Shown in pieces: positions 47,454-56,068 of a stretch of DNA of 64,000 nucleotides. The position numbers and the translations under genes were made by a program. Numbering within the stretch: position 1 is the stretch's first letter; every line of letters begins with the position of its first letter. This stretch comes from Hyphomonadaceae bacterium (GTDB lineage: Bacteria; Pseudomonadota; Alphaproteobacteria; Caulobacterales; Hyphomonadaceae). The notes under the pieces are model-generated. The model had not been told where the DNA came from, did no database searches, and saw only the letters and a list, made by a program, of their open reading frames with translations. The stretch lies in assembly GCA_016714495.1 (NCBI GenBank), contig JADKDU010000001.1:434001-498000 (forward strand), in the 5' to 3' direction.

Positions 47454-48221
47454 GTGGCCAGACCAATCGTCCACATGTTCCCGTGTCTGAAGGATAATTA
47501 CGGCTTTCTGCTGCACGATCCCGATACGGGCGAGACCGCAACGATCGACACGCCCGACGCCGCCCAAATTCTGGCGGAGGCCGAAGCGAAAGGCTGGACC
47601 ATCTCACAGGTCTGGAACACGCACTGGCATCCCGACCATGCCGGTGGAAACGCGGAGATCGTCCAGAAGACCGGCGCGCAGGTCTATGGCCCGCAGGAAG
47701 TCGACCGTCTCGGCGCAGCCCCGGACCGCGTGCTCTGCGAAGGCGATACGGTGAAGCTCGGGTCAGTGACTGCTCACGTGCAAGAAACCCCCGGGCACAC
47801 GCTCGGCCACATCGTTTACCACTTGCCTGACGACCACATCGCCTTCGTCGGCGACACCCTCTTCGCCCTCGGCTGCGGCCGCCTCTTCGAAGGCACACCC
47901 GATCAGATGTGGACCAGCCTCAGCAAGCTCCGCGCCCTCCCCGACGACACCACGGTCTACTGCGCTCACGAATATAGCGAAGCCAACGCGAAGTTCGCGC
48001 TCAGCGTCGACGGCGGCAACCGCGACCTCATCGCCTACGCAGACGACATCACCGCCAAACGCTCCCGTGGCGAGCCCACCGTCCCCACCACTATCCGCCT
48101 CGAAAAACGCGCCAACCCCTTCCTGCGCGCCGATGACCCGAAATTGCAAGCCTTCGTAGGACACCCCGGCGAAACCGTCGCCACGTTTGCGGAAGTGCGT
48201 GAGCGGAAGAACAATTTCTGA
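47454..48221 (+). CDS. gloB: Hydroxyacylglutathione hydrolase (glyoxalase II)
   Basis: Hydrolyses S-lactoylglutathione in methylglyoxal detoxification. 255 residues. The metallo-beta-lactamase metal motif is THWHPDHAGGN (about residue 55), with further ligands in PGHTLGHIVYH, VGDTLFALGCGRLFEG and YCAHEYSEAN, and the substrate-contact end NPFLRADDP. GTG 47454 was chosen because it gives the family length and has AAAGG upstream; the frame extends further upstream only as noise over the divergent gene. Ends in a four-base ATGA overlap with the next gene. Confidence 0.94.
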   Translation: MARPIVHMFPCLKDNYGFLLHDPDTGETATIDTPDAAQILAEAEAKGWTISQVWNTHWHPDHAGGNAEIVQKTGAQVYGPQEVDRLGAAPDRVLCEGDTVKLGSVTAHVQETPGHTLGHIVYHLPDDHIAFVGDTLFALGCGRLFEGTPDQMWTSLSKLRALPDDTTVYCAHEYSEANAKFALSVDGGNRDLIAYADDITAKRSRGEPTVPTTIRLEKRANPFLRADDPKLQAFVGHPGETVATFAEVRERKNNF

Positions 48222-48640
48222 TGACCCTCGACGACATCATCCGCACCCTCACCCTCATCCCTCACCCCGAGGGCGGCTGGTATGCGGAGATGCATCGCAT
48301 CCCGTCAGCCGAAGGCCAGCGCTCGCCCGGCACGGCGATCTACTATGCCCTCGGTCCAGGCGACCGCTCGCATTGGCATCGCGTCAACGCCACGGAGATC
48401 TGGCATTACTATGCCGGCGCGTCGATCGAACTCTCGCTCTCGCCTGGCATGGGCGTCCACACCCAGATCCTCGGCGCCGACCTCCACTCAGGCCAGCGCC
48501 CGCAAGTCATCGTCGAGCCCTTCCACTGGCAATCCGCGCGCAGCCTTGGCGCATGGAGTCTCGTGGGCTGCACGGTCTCGCCCGGCTTCGAATTTTCAGG
48601 ATTTGAAATAGCGCCGCCGAACTGGCAGCCGCCAAGTTAG
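48221..48640 (+). CDS. Cupin (DUF985) protein
   Basis: A 139-residue single-domain cupin. LIPHPEGGWYAEMHRI, TAIYYALGPGDRSHWHRVNATEIWHYYAGASIELSL and QSARSLGAWSLVGCTVSPGFEF define the family. HWHR and EIWHYY are potential metal ligands. Translationally coupled to gloB (ATGA overlap), which suggests a role near methylglyoxal or sugar metabolism, but this is inferred. Its stop overlaps the convergent secreted-protein gene (TTAG). Confidence 0.9.
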   Translation: MTLDDIIRTLTLIPHPEGGWYAEMHRIPSAEGQRSPGTAIYYALGPGDRSHWHRVNATEIWHYYAGASIELSLSPGMGVHTQILGADLHSGQRPQVIVEPFHWQSARSLGAWSLVGCTVSPGFEFSGFEIAPPNWQPPS

Positions 48641-49418
48641 CCCGCGTTCCGCGCCTGCGTCAGCGCGCTCGTGATCGCCTCGGGCGTTACGCGCCCTGAC
48701 CAGCCGTCATCCGGGTTCACGTCCAGCGTCAGCTCGCCATCCTTGAAGCCCACCTTAGGCGACTTGCCCCTGCGAACCGTGACCTTCTCCACCTTGGAGG
48801 CGGCCTTGCCCGCCAGACCGTTGGCGTTCTTCACGCCCAGCACCAGAATGTTCAGAGCATCCGCCGCCCAGGCCTCGTCACTCGCGAAGGACTGCGTCCC
48901 CCAGATCGTGACTTCGTGGCCGGCCAGCTTGGTCAGTTCCGCCGCCGCCGTCGCGCGCATCTTGTCGAGCGAGGCCGTCATCGCGCCAGGCGTGATCGGC
49001 GGCGCCTTCGCAGACGGCTCGGCCGGCGAACCGGAAGCATTGTGTATGTACGAAACCACATTGCCCTGCTGCGTCACGCGTAGAACCATCCGGCCTGCGT
49101 AATCCATGAAGAAGGTGTCGCCGCGCTGTCCCGGCACCGGCATCAGCGACAGCACATTGTCGCTGCCATCCACCTTGAGCAGCACCATCGATCCGCGCTG
49201 TTCCAGCACGAAGCCAGCATTCTTGTCCGAGCCCATATCGACATACCAGGTCCCCCCCTGTTGCGAGGCGGATGCCTTGGCGGCGCGGGTCGAGGCAAAC
49301 GTCGGGGCCGCCTGCGTATCCTGCGCCAAGGCCGGCGCAGCGAATCTAAAGCGAATGCTGCGATCAGCGCAAAGGCCGCGGCGTGAGCCGCAGAGACATG
49401 AATTTCTTTCACCATCAT
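48637..49418 (-). CDS. Secreted protein of unknown function, frameshifted in its signal peptide
   Basis: From ATG 49418 a signal peptide begins (MVKEIHVSAAHAAAFALIAAFA) and then breaks near 49348-49350; the continuation FRFAAPALAQDTQAAP, in another frame, completes a normal cleavage site. Adding one T to the TTT run (AAA on plus) restores it, giving about 260 residues. The mature part has a Ser/Ala/Gln start, VDMGSDKNAGFVLEQRG, MVLRVTQQGNVVSY, and a C-terminal VKNANGLAGKAASKVEKVTVRRG. No family recognised. Convergent stop overlap with the cupin gene. Confidence 0.72.
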
Positions 49419-49588
49419 CCCCGCCAATAGAGCACGTCAAACGGGGCAATTCTTTGTTCGAATGCTGGGCCCCGCTGGTCACGATGGGGCCATACAGCGG
49501 CAGAGGCAAGCCCCCGCGATTCAGCAAAAACAAGGCGTTGGACTCTCGCCGCGCACCGTTGCACGGGCGCCGCGGTGCGTCTGAAACG

Positions 49589-50311
49589 CTATCCGGTGAT
49601 ATACTGCCCGCCATTGGCTGTCAGCGTCGCTCCCGTCATGAAGGCCGAGTCGGGTCCGGCGAGGAACGATACGCACCCGGCGATCTCTTCGGCCTTGCCC
49701 AGCCGTCCCACCGGGATCGTAGCAACAATGCCTTCCAGAACCTTTTCTGGCACGGCCTGCACCATTTCCGTGTCGATATAGCCGGGGCAGATCACGTTCA
49801 CGGTGACGCCCTTCTTCGCGCCTTCCTGCGCCAGCGCCTTGGTGAAGCCGATCAGCCCGGCTTTCGCCGCCGAATAGTTGACCTGGCCCACCTGCCCCTT
49901 CTGGCCGTTGATCGACGAGATGTTGATCACCCGACCGAAATTCCGCTCGCGCATGCCCTCGATGGTCAGGCGGCAGAGGTTGAAGACGGCGGTAAGGTCA
50001 GTGCGGATAACCTCGTCCCACTGCTGGCGAGTCATCCTGTGTAACGTCGCGTCGCGGGTGATGCCGGCATTGTTCACCAGGACATCGACCGGCCCGAGCT
50101 TGCTTATCTGGGCAATTCCGGCGGCACAGGCATCATAGTCGCCCACATCCCATTTATAGCAGGCAACCCCCAGCTCCTGGCTGCAAAGGCCGGCCGCCTC
50201 TTCATTGCCTGCATAATTGGCGGCGACCTTGAAGCCGTCATTCGCCAGACGTTCGGTGATGGCCCGGCCTATGCCGCGGGTCCCCCCGGTAACCAACGCC
50301 ACCTTCGCCAT
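49589..50311 (-). CDS. phaB: Acetoacetyl-CoA reductase
   Basis: Reduces acetoacetyl-CoA to (R)-3-hydroxybutyryl-CoA with NADPH for polyhydroxyalkanoate synthesis. 240 residues, a short-chain dehydrogenase: VTGGTRGIGRAI (cofactor), VLVNNAGITRD, catalytic Ser in INISSINGQKGQ, Tyr-x3-Lys in VNYSAAKAGLIG, and CPGYIDTEMV, the acetoacetyl-CoA reductase pattern. The ending LTANGGQYITG fits. Divergent from phaR across a 240-base gap containing TGC-rich repeats. Confidence 0.93.
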   Translation of the reverse strand: MAKVALVTGGTRGIGRAITERLANDGFKVAANYAGNEEAAGLCSQELGVACYKWDVGDYDACAAGIAQISKLGPVDVLVNNAGITRDATLHRMTRQQWDEVIRTDLTAVFNLCRLTIEGMRERNFGRVINISSINGQKGQVGQVNYSAAKAGLIGFTKALAQEGAKKGVTVNVICPGYIDTEMVQAVPEKVLEGIVATIPVGRLGKAEEIAGCVSFLAGPDSAFMTGATLTANGGQYITG

Positions 50312-50398
50312 GGCCCAACTCCCTGACGCTCACGAGCTGGCGAGCACTGTAGCTCAATCTGGCGACAGAAGGTCGGCGGATGGGGAGTCCCATCGATA

Positions 50399-50450
50399 TT
50401 TTTTGCTGCGCTTTTGCTGCACCCGCCGAATGAGTGTGCAGCTGCGCAAA
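50399..50450. promoter_or_regulatory. Candidate PhaR operator in the phaB-phaR gap
   Basis: Two direct copies of TTTTGCTGC (50401-50409, 50412-50420), and an inverted repeat GCTGCAC (50416-50422) and GTGCAGC (50436-50442). PhaR repressors in other alphaproteobacteria bind TGC-rich sites with CTGC/GCAG symmetry. Placement in the divergent phaB-phaR gap fits autoregulation. The match is by pattern only. Confidence 0.45.
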
Positions 50451-50552
50451 ACTCGTGCTACAAGACAGACTGAACGCGATTTAATTTGTGACCGACGCCA
50501 GAGCTGTCGCGGGGGAAACGAGACAGCGGTGCGCCGGCCCTGGGAGAACAAC

Positions 50553-51191
50553 TTGGCACAATCGAACGGCGCTGACGGCGAGAAAATCGTCATCAAGAAG
50601 TATGCAAACCGGCGGCTCTATGACACGTCCGCCAGCGCGTATGTCACGCTCGAACACCTGTCCGAGCTGACGCGCCAGGGCAAGGAATTCATGGTCCAGG
50701 ACGCCAAGACCGGCGAGGACCTGACCCGCGCCGTGCTCGCCCAGATAATCTTCGAGCAGGAGAACAAGAAGGAAGGCGTTCTGCCCGTCTCCTTCCTGCG
50801 CCAGCTCATCCAGTTCTACGGCGATAACTTCCAGACCATGCTGCCCGCCTACCTCGAACTCTCGATGAAGACCTTCAACCAGCAGCAGGAAAAGTGGCGC
50901 GACTATATGTCGACCACGGTTGGCGAGGACAAGGCCAAGGCGTTCGACGAACAGGTCCGCAAGAACATGGCGATGTTCGAGGACACGATGAAGTTCTTCG
51001 CGCCCTTCGTACCCGTCCCGCCGAAGCCCGAAGAGCCCGTCGTCCCCGGCGCCCCTCCCAAACCGTCCACGCCCCCCACCGGCGTCGACGCGATCCGCGC
51101 CCTGCAGCAGCAGATGCTCGACATGCAGAAGCAACTCGCCCAACTCGCCACCGGCAGCTACACGCCGTCCGCCGACAAGGACAAGCAGTAG
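50553..51191 (+). CDS. phaR: Polyhydroxyalkanoate synthesis repressor PhaR
   Basis: A 212-residue repressor of PHA granule genes that also binds the polymer. The N-terminal DNA-binding region is KIVIKKYANRRLYDTSASAYVTLEHLSEL and QAKTGEDLTR-like; a PHA accumulation regulatory region follows (FLRQLIQFYGDNFQTMLPAYLE), then coiled coil, Pro-rich linker and another helix. I chose TTG 50553 because GGGAG is six bases upstream and the result (AQSNGADGEKI) is like relatives; GTG 50529 is possible. Divergent from phaB. Confidence 0.9.
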   Translation: MAQSNGADGEKIVIKKYANRRLYDTSASAYVTLEHLSELTRQGKEFMVQDAKTGEDLTRAVLAQIIFEQENKKEGVLPVSFLRQLIQFYGDNFQTMLPAYLELSMKTFNQQQEKWRDYMSTTVGEDKAKAFDEQVRKNMAMFEDTMKFFAPFVPVPPKPEEPVVPGAPPKPSTPPTGVDAIRALQQQMLDMQKQLAQLATGSYTPSADKDKQ

Positions 51192-51286
51192 TCCGGGCGC
51201 GTTAACCCCGCCACGCGGTTAACCACTCTGCTGTAGAGTTCACGATGAGAAACGGAACACGGCGCAACGCTTGCTGTTAGTTCCGT

Positions 51287-51562
51287 ATGCGCGTCGAGGC
51301 CGCCCCCTTCGTGTTCCGGAATGAAGACCGCCGCCAGCGGTACGAAGACCGCCGCGCGGCCGAAGATGACAGCTGTTTCGAAACGACACAGAACACGGCC
51401 CGCGCCCGCCACGAGGCCCACCTCTGGTTCGCCTCCACCTTCGGCGCCCATATCCTCGGTCAGGTCACGCCGACGAAAGTCACCGCCACGGAAGCCAAAC
51501 GCGCCTACGGCCAACCAGAAACCCGCACGCCCCTCCGCCCGAGCGTCGTCCAATCGGTGTGA
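51287..51562 (+). CDS. Possible small protein after phaR
   Basis: A 91-residue frame from ATG 51287, beginning RVEAAPFVFRNEDRRQRYEDRRAAEDD, then QNTARARHEAHLWFASTFGAHILGQVT and a basic/polar tail. Arg-rich with high Asp and Glu at the start. No strong ribosome site. I do not recognise a family. It fills the space before an empty 245-base stretch and repeat copy B. Kept because alternative frames there are weaker. Confidence 0.4.
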   Translation: MRVEAAPFVFRNEDRRQRYEDRRAAEDDSCFETTQNTARARHEAHLWFASTFGAHILGQVTPTKVTATEAKRAYGQPETRTPLRPSVVQSV

Positions 51563-51808
51563 GGTTGAACGCCCCAGCGGGCTACCCTCATGCCCCTCCG
51601 CAATTCTGCGGAATCCAAATCCGTCCCAGAGTGTCTTTCCCAACAGTCTCACAACGCCCAAGCGCGAAAGCAGATGGGGATAGAGCCTCGCTCACCCCAC
51701 CTCGTCCCATCCCGTGAGATATTGCCTATGTCGCCCCCGCTTGGAGGCAGTCGCGATCTTCAACGGCGCGAGGGGCGATGCGATCGAGCGGTTTGGTCCT
51801 CTCGAAGA

Positions 51809-52092
51809 CTGTCGTCCATGCAGCCAATGCGAGGAAGAGCGCTAGGTCCCTTGTCGCTGAGACGGGCAAGCACGGCGCAGAGGATCGGGCGATGAACAGC
51901 CCGGCATCTCGGCCGACGGCGTGGTTTCAAGAGGTCGAGAAACCCTCCAAGAGCCGCTGGCGAAATACGATCGCTAGGGCGCGGGGAAACGGCATCCTTT
52001 TTCCATCGCTAGGGCCGCCTTGAAGCGACAGCCAATCAGCGCGCCATCGCCGGCGTCCCCGGCCCTCCATCGGCGCAGAGCTGAAGCATCCC
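51809..52092 (+). repeat. Dispersed repeat, copy B
   Basis: Second copy of the repeat at 35849-36152, same orientation, 284 bases. The first ~90 bases match closely (GCAGCCAATGCGAGGAAG, ACGGGCAAGCACGGCGC) and the end matches from GTCCCCGGCCCTC to CTGAAGCATCC. The region 51563-52144 (582 bases) has no gene I can support apart from this. A frame at 51778-52023 gives ARKSARSLVAETGKHGAEDRAMN, similar to the copy A frame, but coding is not claimed. Confidence 0.7.
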
Positions 52093-52144
52093 AAGCGGTC
52101 AGCGCCCCGGCCTGAAGGCGGAATTGCGCGTTCCATGTTGAACG

Positions 52145-52525
52145 CTATCTGAGCCGGTCGACCTTCTGGATCACGACCTCGATCAACCGCTCCAGCCGGT
52201 CCATCCGCTCGTGGATTCCTGCGATCACCTCGCGCGTCACCACGAATTCAGGGCCCTGCAGCCCGCCGCCGCGTTCCGACCGCGAGACCTGCTTCGGGGC
52301 CGCGCCCGGATCTGGCACGCCTGCCCGGGTTGCAACTTCGCGCGGATCGGCTGACAGGACACGCGCGATTGCATGCACTTCCAGGCTTTCCAGCTCGCGC
52401 TGGTCGCGGAACACCATGTCGATCTCGTCGATGGTCATGCCCGCCGCCTGCGCCATCGCGGCATGGGTCAGCCCGGCCGCCTTCAGGCGGTCGTCGAACC
52501 AGTCCTGGTCAAAGAAGATGCCCAT
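52145..52525 (-). CDS. Small helix-turn-helix-like regulator
   Basis: A 126-residue protein. An XRE-like HTH begins FDDRLKAAGLTHAAMAQAAGMTIDEIDMVF and continues to LSADPREVATRAGV; a linker follows, then a helical end VTREVIAGIHERMDRLERLIEVVIQKVDRL that can form a coiled coil for dimerisation. DNA target unknown. Start ATG 52525. Confidence 0.72.
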   Translation of the reverse strand: MGIFFDQDWFDDRLKAAGLTHAAMAQAAGMTIDEIDMVFRDQRELESLEVHAIARVLSADPREVATRAGVPDPGAAPKQVSRSERGGGLQGPEFVVTREVIAGIHERMDRLERLIEVVIQKVDRLR

Positions 52526-52585
52526 GCGTCTTCACCCTCTCGTGAGGCCAGAAGTGCATGACGTTGCTCGCCGGAGCAAGTCGGA

Positions 52586-53026
52586 TTAGCGTGGAACCCC
52601 GTCGCCGACCGTGAAGTCGCGCCGCGCCGAAATGATCGTCACCACGACGCCGGCCAGCACGTCAAGCAGACACATGATGGTGAGGATGAAGAACGCCGAA
52701 GTCTGGAAGTTCTTCAGCAGCAGGAACTCGATCAGGCAGACGATGAAGACCAGCATCGACACGGCGTGGTTGGCGATGGTCGAGGAACCGGTGGAGGTCG
52801 ATTTCAGGATTTCGACGAAGAAGAAGCACATCGACAGGATGATCAGGATGTCGCCCGACGTCACGCGCCAGGAGCCGAACACCGCCATGCCGTTTGTCGG
52901 GTCGGCCAGCGAGATCGCTATGGCGGAGACGCCGTTGACGTCGGCGCCATTCGCCGTCAGCGCCATCATGTTGTAAATGATGACCGGAATGGCCAGCAGC
53001 GGGAAAATCCCGAAGATTACGCGCAT
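52586..53026 (-). CDS. Predicted inner-membrane protein, four transmembrane helices
   Basis: A 146-residue protein with hydrophobic segments IFGIFPLLAIPVIIYNMMAL, ILIILSMCFFFVEILK, MLVFIVCLIEFLLLKNF and FFILTIMCLLDVLAGVVVTI. A predicted exposed loop (NGADVNGVSAIAISLADPTNG) lies after the first helix. ATG 53026 is chosen because an upstream start (53125) adds Arg/Gly-rich residues. No family or function recognised, though its length is conserved-looking. It precedes the HTH gene on the same strand. Confidence 0.65.
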   Translation of the reverse strand: MRVIFGIFPLLAIPVIIYNMMALTANGADVNGVSAIAISLADPTNGMAVFGSWRVTSGDILIILSMCFFFVEILKSTSTGSSTIANHAVSMLVFIVCLIEFLLLKNFQTSAFFILTIMCLLDVLAGVVVTIISARRDFTVGDGVPR

Positions 53027-53166
53027 TGGTGATCCCCTGTTTGGCCCGCCCGAACGTCCGCCCCGTTGCCGGACGCGTTTGTCCATCGCTTCAACACCCA
53101 GAGCGGTACCGAAAAACCAGGCCAATTGAAAGCCCTCCGAACCGCCCCGTTAGCGCGCCGTCTAAC

Positions 53167-53937
53167 CTAGATTTCGTCGGTTCCGCCGGGCGAACGCCGC
53201 CGCTTCCGCAGCCACATCACGCCCCGCATGTCGGAGACCGCATCCGCCAACCGGCCAAAATTCGTATAATTGGAACGCCCGTGCTTGCGCGCCCGATGGC
53301 CGATTGCCCGTTCCTCGACCATGAATCCTTCCGATTGCATCAGCGCTGGCAGGTACCGGTGCATGTGGTCGAAATACGGGATATGCAGGAACACGTCGCG
53401 CTTGAACGCCCGCATGCCGCAACCTGAGTCGGCATTGCTGTCCTTCAGCATAGAGCGCCGGACATTGTTGGCGAAGCGCGAACCGAACTTCTTCCAGCCC
53501 GAGTCGACCCGCTTGTCCCGCCGCCCCTGCACCAGCGCCAGGTCGCGCGGCGCATCGGCCCGGTTGAGCTGGCCCAGCAGACCGGCCAGGTCCGCCGGGT
53601 CATTCTGCCCATCGCCATCCAGCGTCAGGATCACGTTGGACCGCGCCGCCAGCACGCCCGTGCGCACAGCACGGCTCTGACCGGCATTCTTGCGGTGCCC
53701 GATGACCCGCAGGTTCGCAATCGACCCCTTCAGGGCGAACAGCCGCGCCCGCGTATCGTCCTGCGAGGAATCATCGACAAAAATGATCTCGAACGCCCGG
53801 CCGTCCAGCGCCTGCGAAATTTCGCGCGCCAATGCCTCAACGTTCTCGGCCTCGTTGCGAACGGGCGACACCACACTGAATTCGGGTCGTCCCTCGGCTG
53901 AGGCCATCATTCGTTCCGTTTGAACCCGCGCATCCAT
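53167..53937 (-). CDS. Glycosyltransferase family 2 (DPM1/ArnC-like)
   Basis: A 256-residue GT-A transferase making polyprenyl-phosphate sugars or similar. Motifs: SVVSPVRNEAENVEALAREI, FVDDSSQDDTRARL, HRKNAGQSRAVRTGV, ILTLDGDGQNDPADL (DGD metal motif) and SGCGMRAFKRDVFLHIPYFD. No C-terminal membrane helices are seen. Start ATG 53937 (MDARVQ). Divergent from a GT39 gene whose product uses lipid-linked sugars, so the two may work together on lipid A or envelope sugars. Confidence 0.85.
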   Translation of the reverse strand: MDARVQTERMMASAEGRPEFSVVSPVRNEAENVEALAREISQALDGRAFEIIFVDDSSQDDTRARLFALKGSIANLRVIGHRKNAGQSRAVRTGVLAARSNVILTLDGDGQNDPADLAGLLGQLNRADAPRDLALVQGRRDKRVDSGWKKFGSRFANNVRRSMLKDSNADSGCGMRAFKRDVFLHIPYFDHMHRYLPALMQSEGFMVEERAIGHRARKHGRSNYTNFGRLADAVSDMRGVMWLRKRRRSPGGTDEI

Positions 53938-54109
53938 GAAATGTCCTATAGACGTCTCGCGGCAAGGTTGCGAGGGCTGGCGTGCGACCGTCCGGTCACC
54001 CTCACGAGAGGCTTCCCGCCGCAGGAGAACAAAACCCGGCGACGCCCGTATAAAGAGCCGGTATGGTCCCGCCCGTTCCGGCCGTGGAACCTTCCGAATC
54101 GGCCGGCCC

Positions 54110-56068
54110 ATGCTGGATACTTCCTCCAGCGTTTCACCAAGGGTTTTTCCACGCGTGATGGCCTCGTTCGACCGGTTGATCGAAAGCCGCTGGGCGTACG
54201 CCGTCCTTGCCGGGCTGGTGTTCTTGCTGGCCCTGCCGGGCCTGTTCGCCCTGCCCACCCTCGATCGTGACGAGGGGCGTTTTGCGGAAGCCTCATCGGA
54301 AATGATGGAAAGCGGCGACTATGTCGTGATCCGCTATCATGACGAGCTGCGGAACAAAAAACCGGTCGCCATCCATTGGTTCCAGTCGGCCCTCGTCTCG
54401 ATCACTTCCGGCGCGGCCGAGCGCAACATTGCGGACTACCGCCTCGCCTCCATGCTGGGGGCTATGCTCGCAGCGGTGGGAACGCTTTGGGCTGGCGGCG
54501 CCCTGTTCAACCGGCGGACGGCCTTCCTTGGCGCGCTGCTGCTCGGCACCACACTCCTGCTCACCACCGAAGCCAACATCGCCAAGACCGACGCGGCCCA
54601 ATGCGGCATCCTCGTCCTTGGCATGGGCGCCCTCGCACACATGAGGTCGGGAACCGGCGGCAAGTGGCATGGCGTCCTGTTCTGGGTATGCCTCTCGCTC
54701 GGCGTCCTGCTGAAGGGACCGATCGCGCCGCTGGTCTGCTTTTCGACGATCGCCGCGCTTTTCCTGTGGGAGCGCAAATTCGAGTGGGCCCGGCCGCTGC
54801 TCTACTGGGTCGGCCTCAGCCTGTTCTGCATCATGACCATCCCCTGGTACATCGCCGTGCAGATCGCGACACAGGGCGACTTCCTCGAAGAGGCAGTGCG
54901 CGTCGATCTCGGCCAGAAGCTTGTCGACGCCGCCGAAGGCCATGCCGGCCCGATCGGCATGCACACCGCCGCCCTGCCGCTGCTGTTCTGGCCCGGCACG
55001 CTGCTGCTGATCCCGGGCATCTGGCTCGCCGTCACCAAACTGATGCCCGCGCGTGGACCCGGCGCTCCGGCCAATGCCCGCACCGCAGCGGCCGCCGCGT
55101 GGGAAGAACGCGAGGCGAGCGCCTGGCGCTTCCTCGCCTGCTGGATCGTCCCGTCATGGATCGTGTTCGAACTCGCGCCAACCAAGCTCGTCCACTACAC
55201 GCTGCCCATGTATCCAGCGTTCGCCCTGATGGCCGGCGCGGCCGCCGACCATTGGTTCTCGACCAACGACTGGAAACTTGGCCGCTGGTTTTCAGTCGCG
55301 CTGTTCGGGCTTGTCACGCTGGTGCTGGCCATCGCCCCGACGCCATGGGCGCTCGAGGCGATCCGCGCGGATGCCGCCAGCGATTTCGGCGAGCTGGCCG
55401 ACCGCGTCGCCGGAACATGGCAACAGGCCTGGACTTCCACCGGCCTGTGGTTGTGGCCTACAATTCTGATCCTTCTGGCAGCCGGCGGCGCGATCTACGC
55501 GCTGGTCAAGAAGAACCCGCTCGGCCTGATCGCCGGGCTCGTCGCCTGTTCGGTGGTTGGCGGCATCGGCTATCGCGCCGTGATCCTGCCGAACCAATCC
55601 TGGATGTTGGCCACCAACGCCTCGCTATCTGCGCTCAAGGAAATCTGCGCCCTGCCCGAAGGCTCGCAGCAATGGCGCGCCTCCGGCTGCGAAGGCCGCG
55701 CGCCGAAGATCATCCGCGCCATCTCGTTCGCCGAGCCCAGCCTGGTCTTCGAACTCGGCAATAAGATCACCCTGCCGCCGGACACGACCACGGAAATCCC
55801 CTCGTTCGCGGCGGACAACCGCCCCGCCTGGCTGATCAATGTTGGCGACAAGACCGGCGCGAAGGCGCTCGACAAGCTGGTTGAAGCCGCCGCAGCTGCT
55901 GACCGCTGCATCCGGCTGGCTCGACGCTATGCGTTCAACTATTCGAACGGCGATCCATCAGTGCTGGTGGCCGCCGTCATCGAGCCCGGCGGTTGCCCCT
56001 CAGGTGAAACGCCGCCCGACCTCAGGCCCGCTTCGGAAGAAGAAGACGCGCCGGAACTCGACCGCTAG
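54110..56068 (+). CDS. Glycosyltransferase family 39 (ArnT/dolichyl-mannosyltransferase-like)
   Basis: A 652-residue integral membrane GT-C enzyme that moves a sugar from a lipid-phosphate donor in the periplasm. The first loop motif LPTLDRDEGRFAEASSEMMESGDYVVIRYHDELRNKKP carries the catalytic Asp-Glu, and about ten hydrophobic segments follow; the end is a soluble tail DLRPASEEEDAPELDR. ArnT-type enzymes put aminoarabinose-like sugars on lipid A. Start ATG 54110 or 54158. Stop overlaps (CTAG) that of the convergent GT2 gene. Confidence 0.85.
   Translation: MLDTSSSVSPRVFPRVMASFDRLIESRWAYAVLAGLVFLLALPGLFALPTLDRDEGRFAEASSEMMESGDYVVIRYHDELRNKKPVAIHWFQSALVSITSGAAERNIADYRLASMLGAMLAAVGTLWAGGALFNRRTAFLGALLLGTTLLLTTEANIAKTDAAQCGILVLGMGALAHMRSGTGGKWHGVLFWVCLSLGVLLKGPIAPLVCFSTIAALFLWERKFEWARPLLYWVGLSLFCIMTIPWYIAVQIATQGDFLEEAVRVDLGQKLVDAAEGHAGPIGMHTAALPLLFWPGTLLLIPGIWLAVTKLMPARGPGAPANARTAAAAAWEEREASAWRFLACWIVPSWIVFELAPTKLVHYTLPMYPAFALMAGAAADHWFSTNDWKLGRWFSVALFGLVTLVLAIAPTPWALEAIRADAASDFGELADRVAGTWQQAWTSTGLWLWPTILILLAAGGAIYALVKKNPLGLIAGLVACSVVGGIGYRAVILPNQSWMLATNASLSALKEICALPEGSQQWRASGCEGRAPKIIRAISFAEPSLVFELGNKITLPPDTTTEIPSFAADNRPAWLINVGDKTGAKALDKLVEAAAAADRCIRLARRYAFNYSNGDPSVLVAAVIEPGGCPSGETPPDLRPASEEEDAPELDR

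Noticed and set aside
54376..55764. 462-residue plus-strand frame
   Set aside because: Second frame over the GT39 gene; Arg-rich with no domain.
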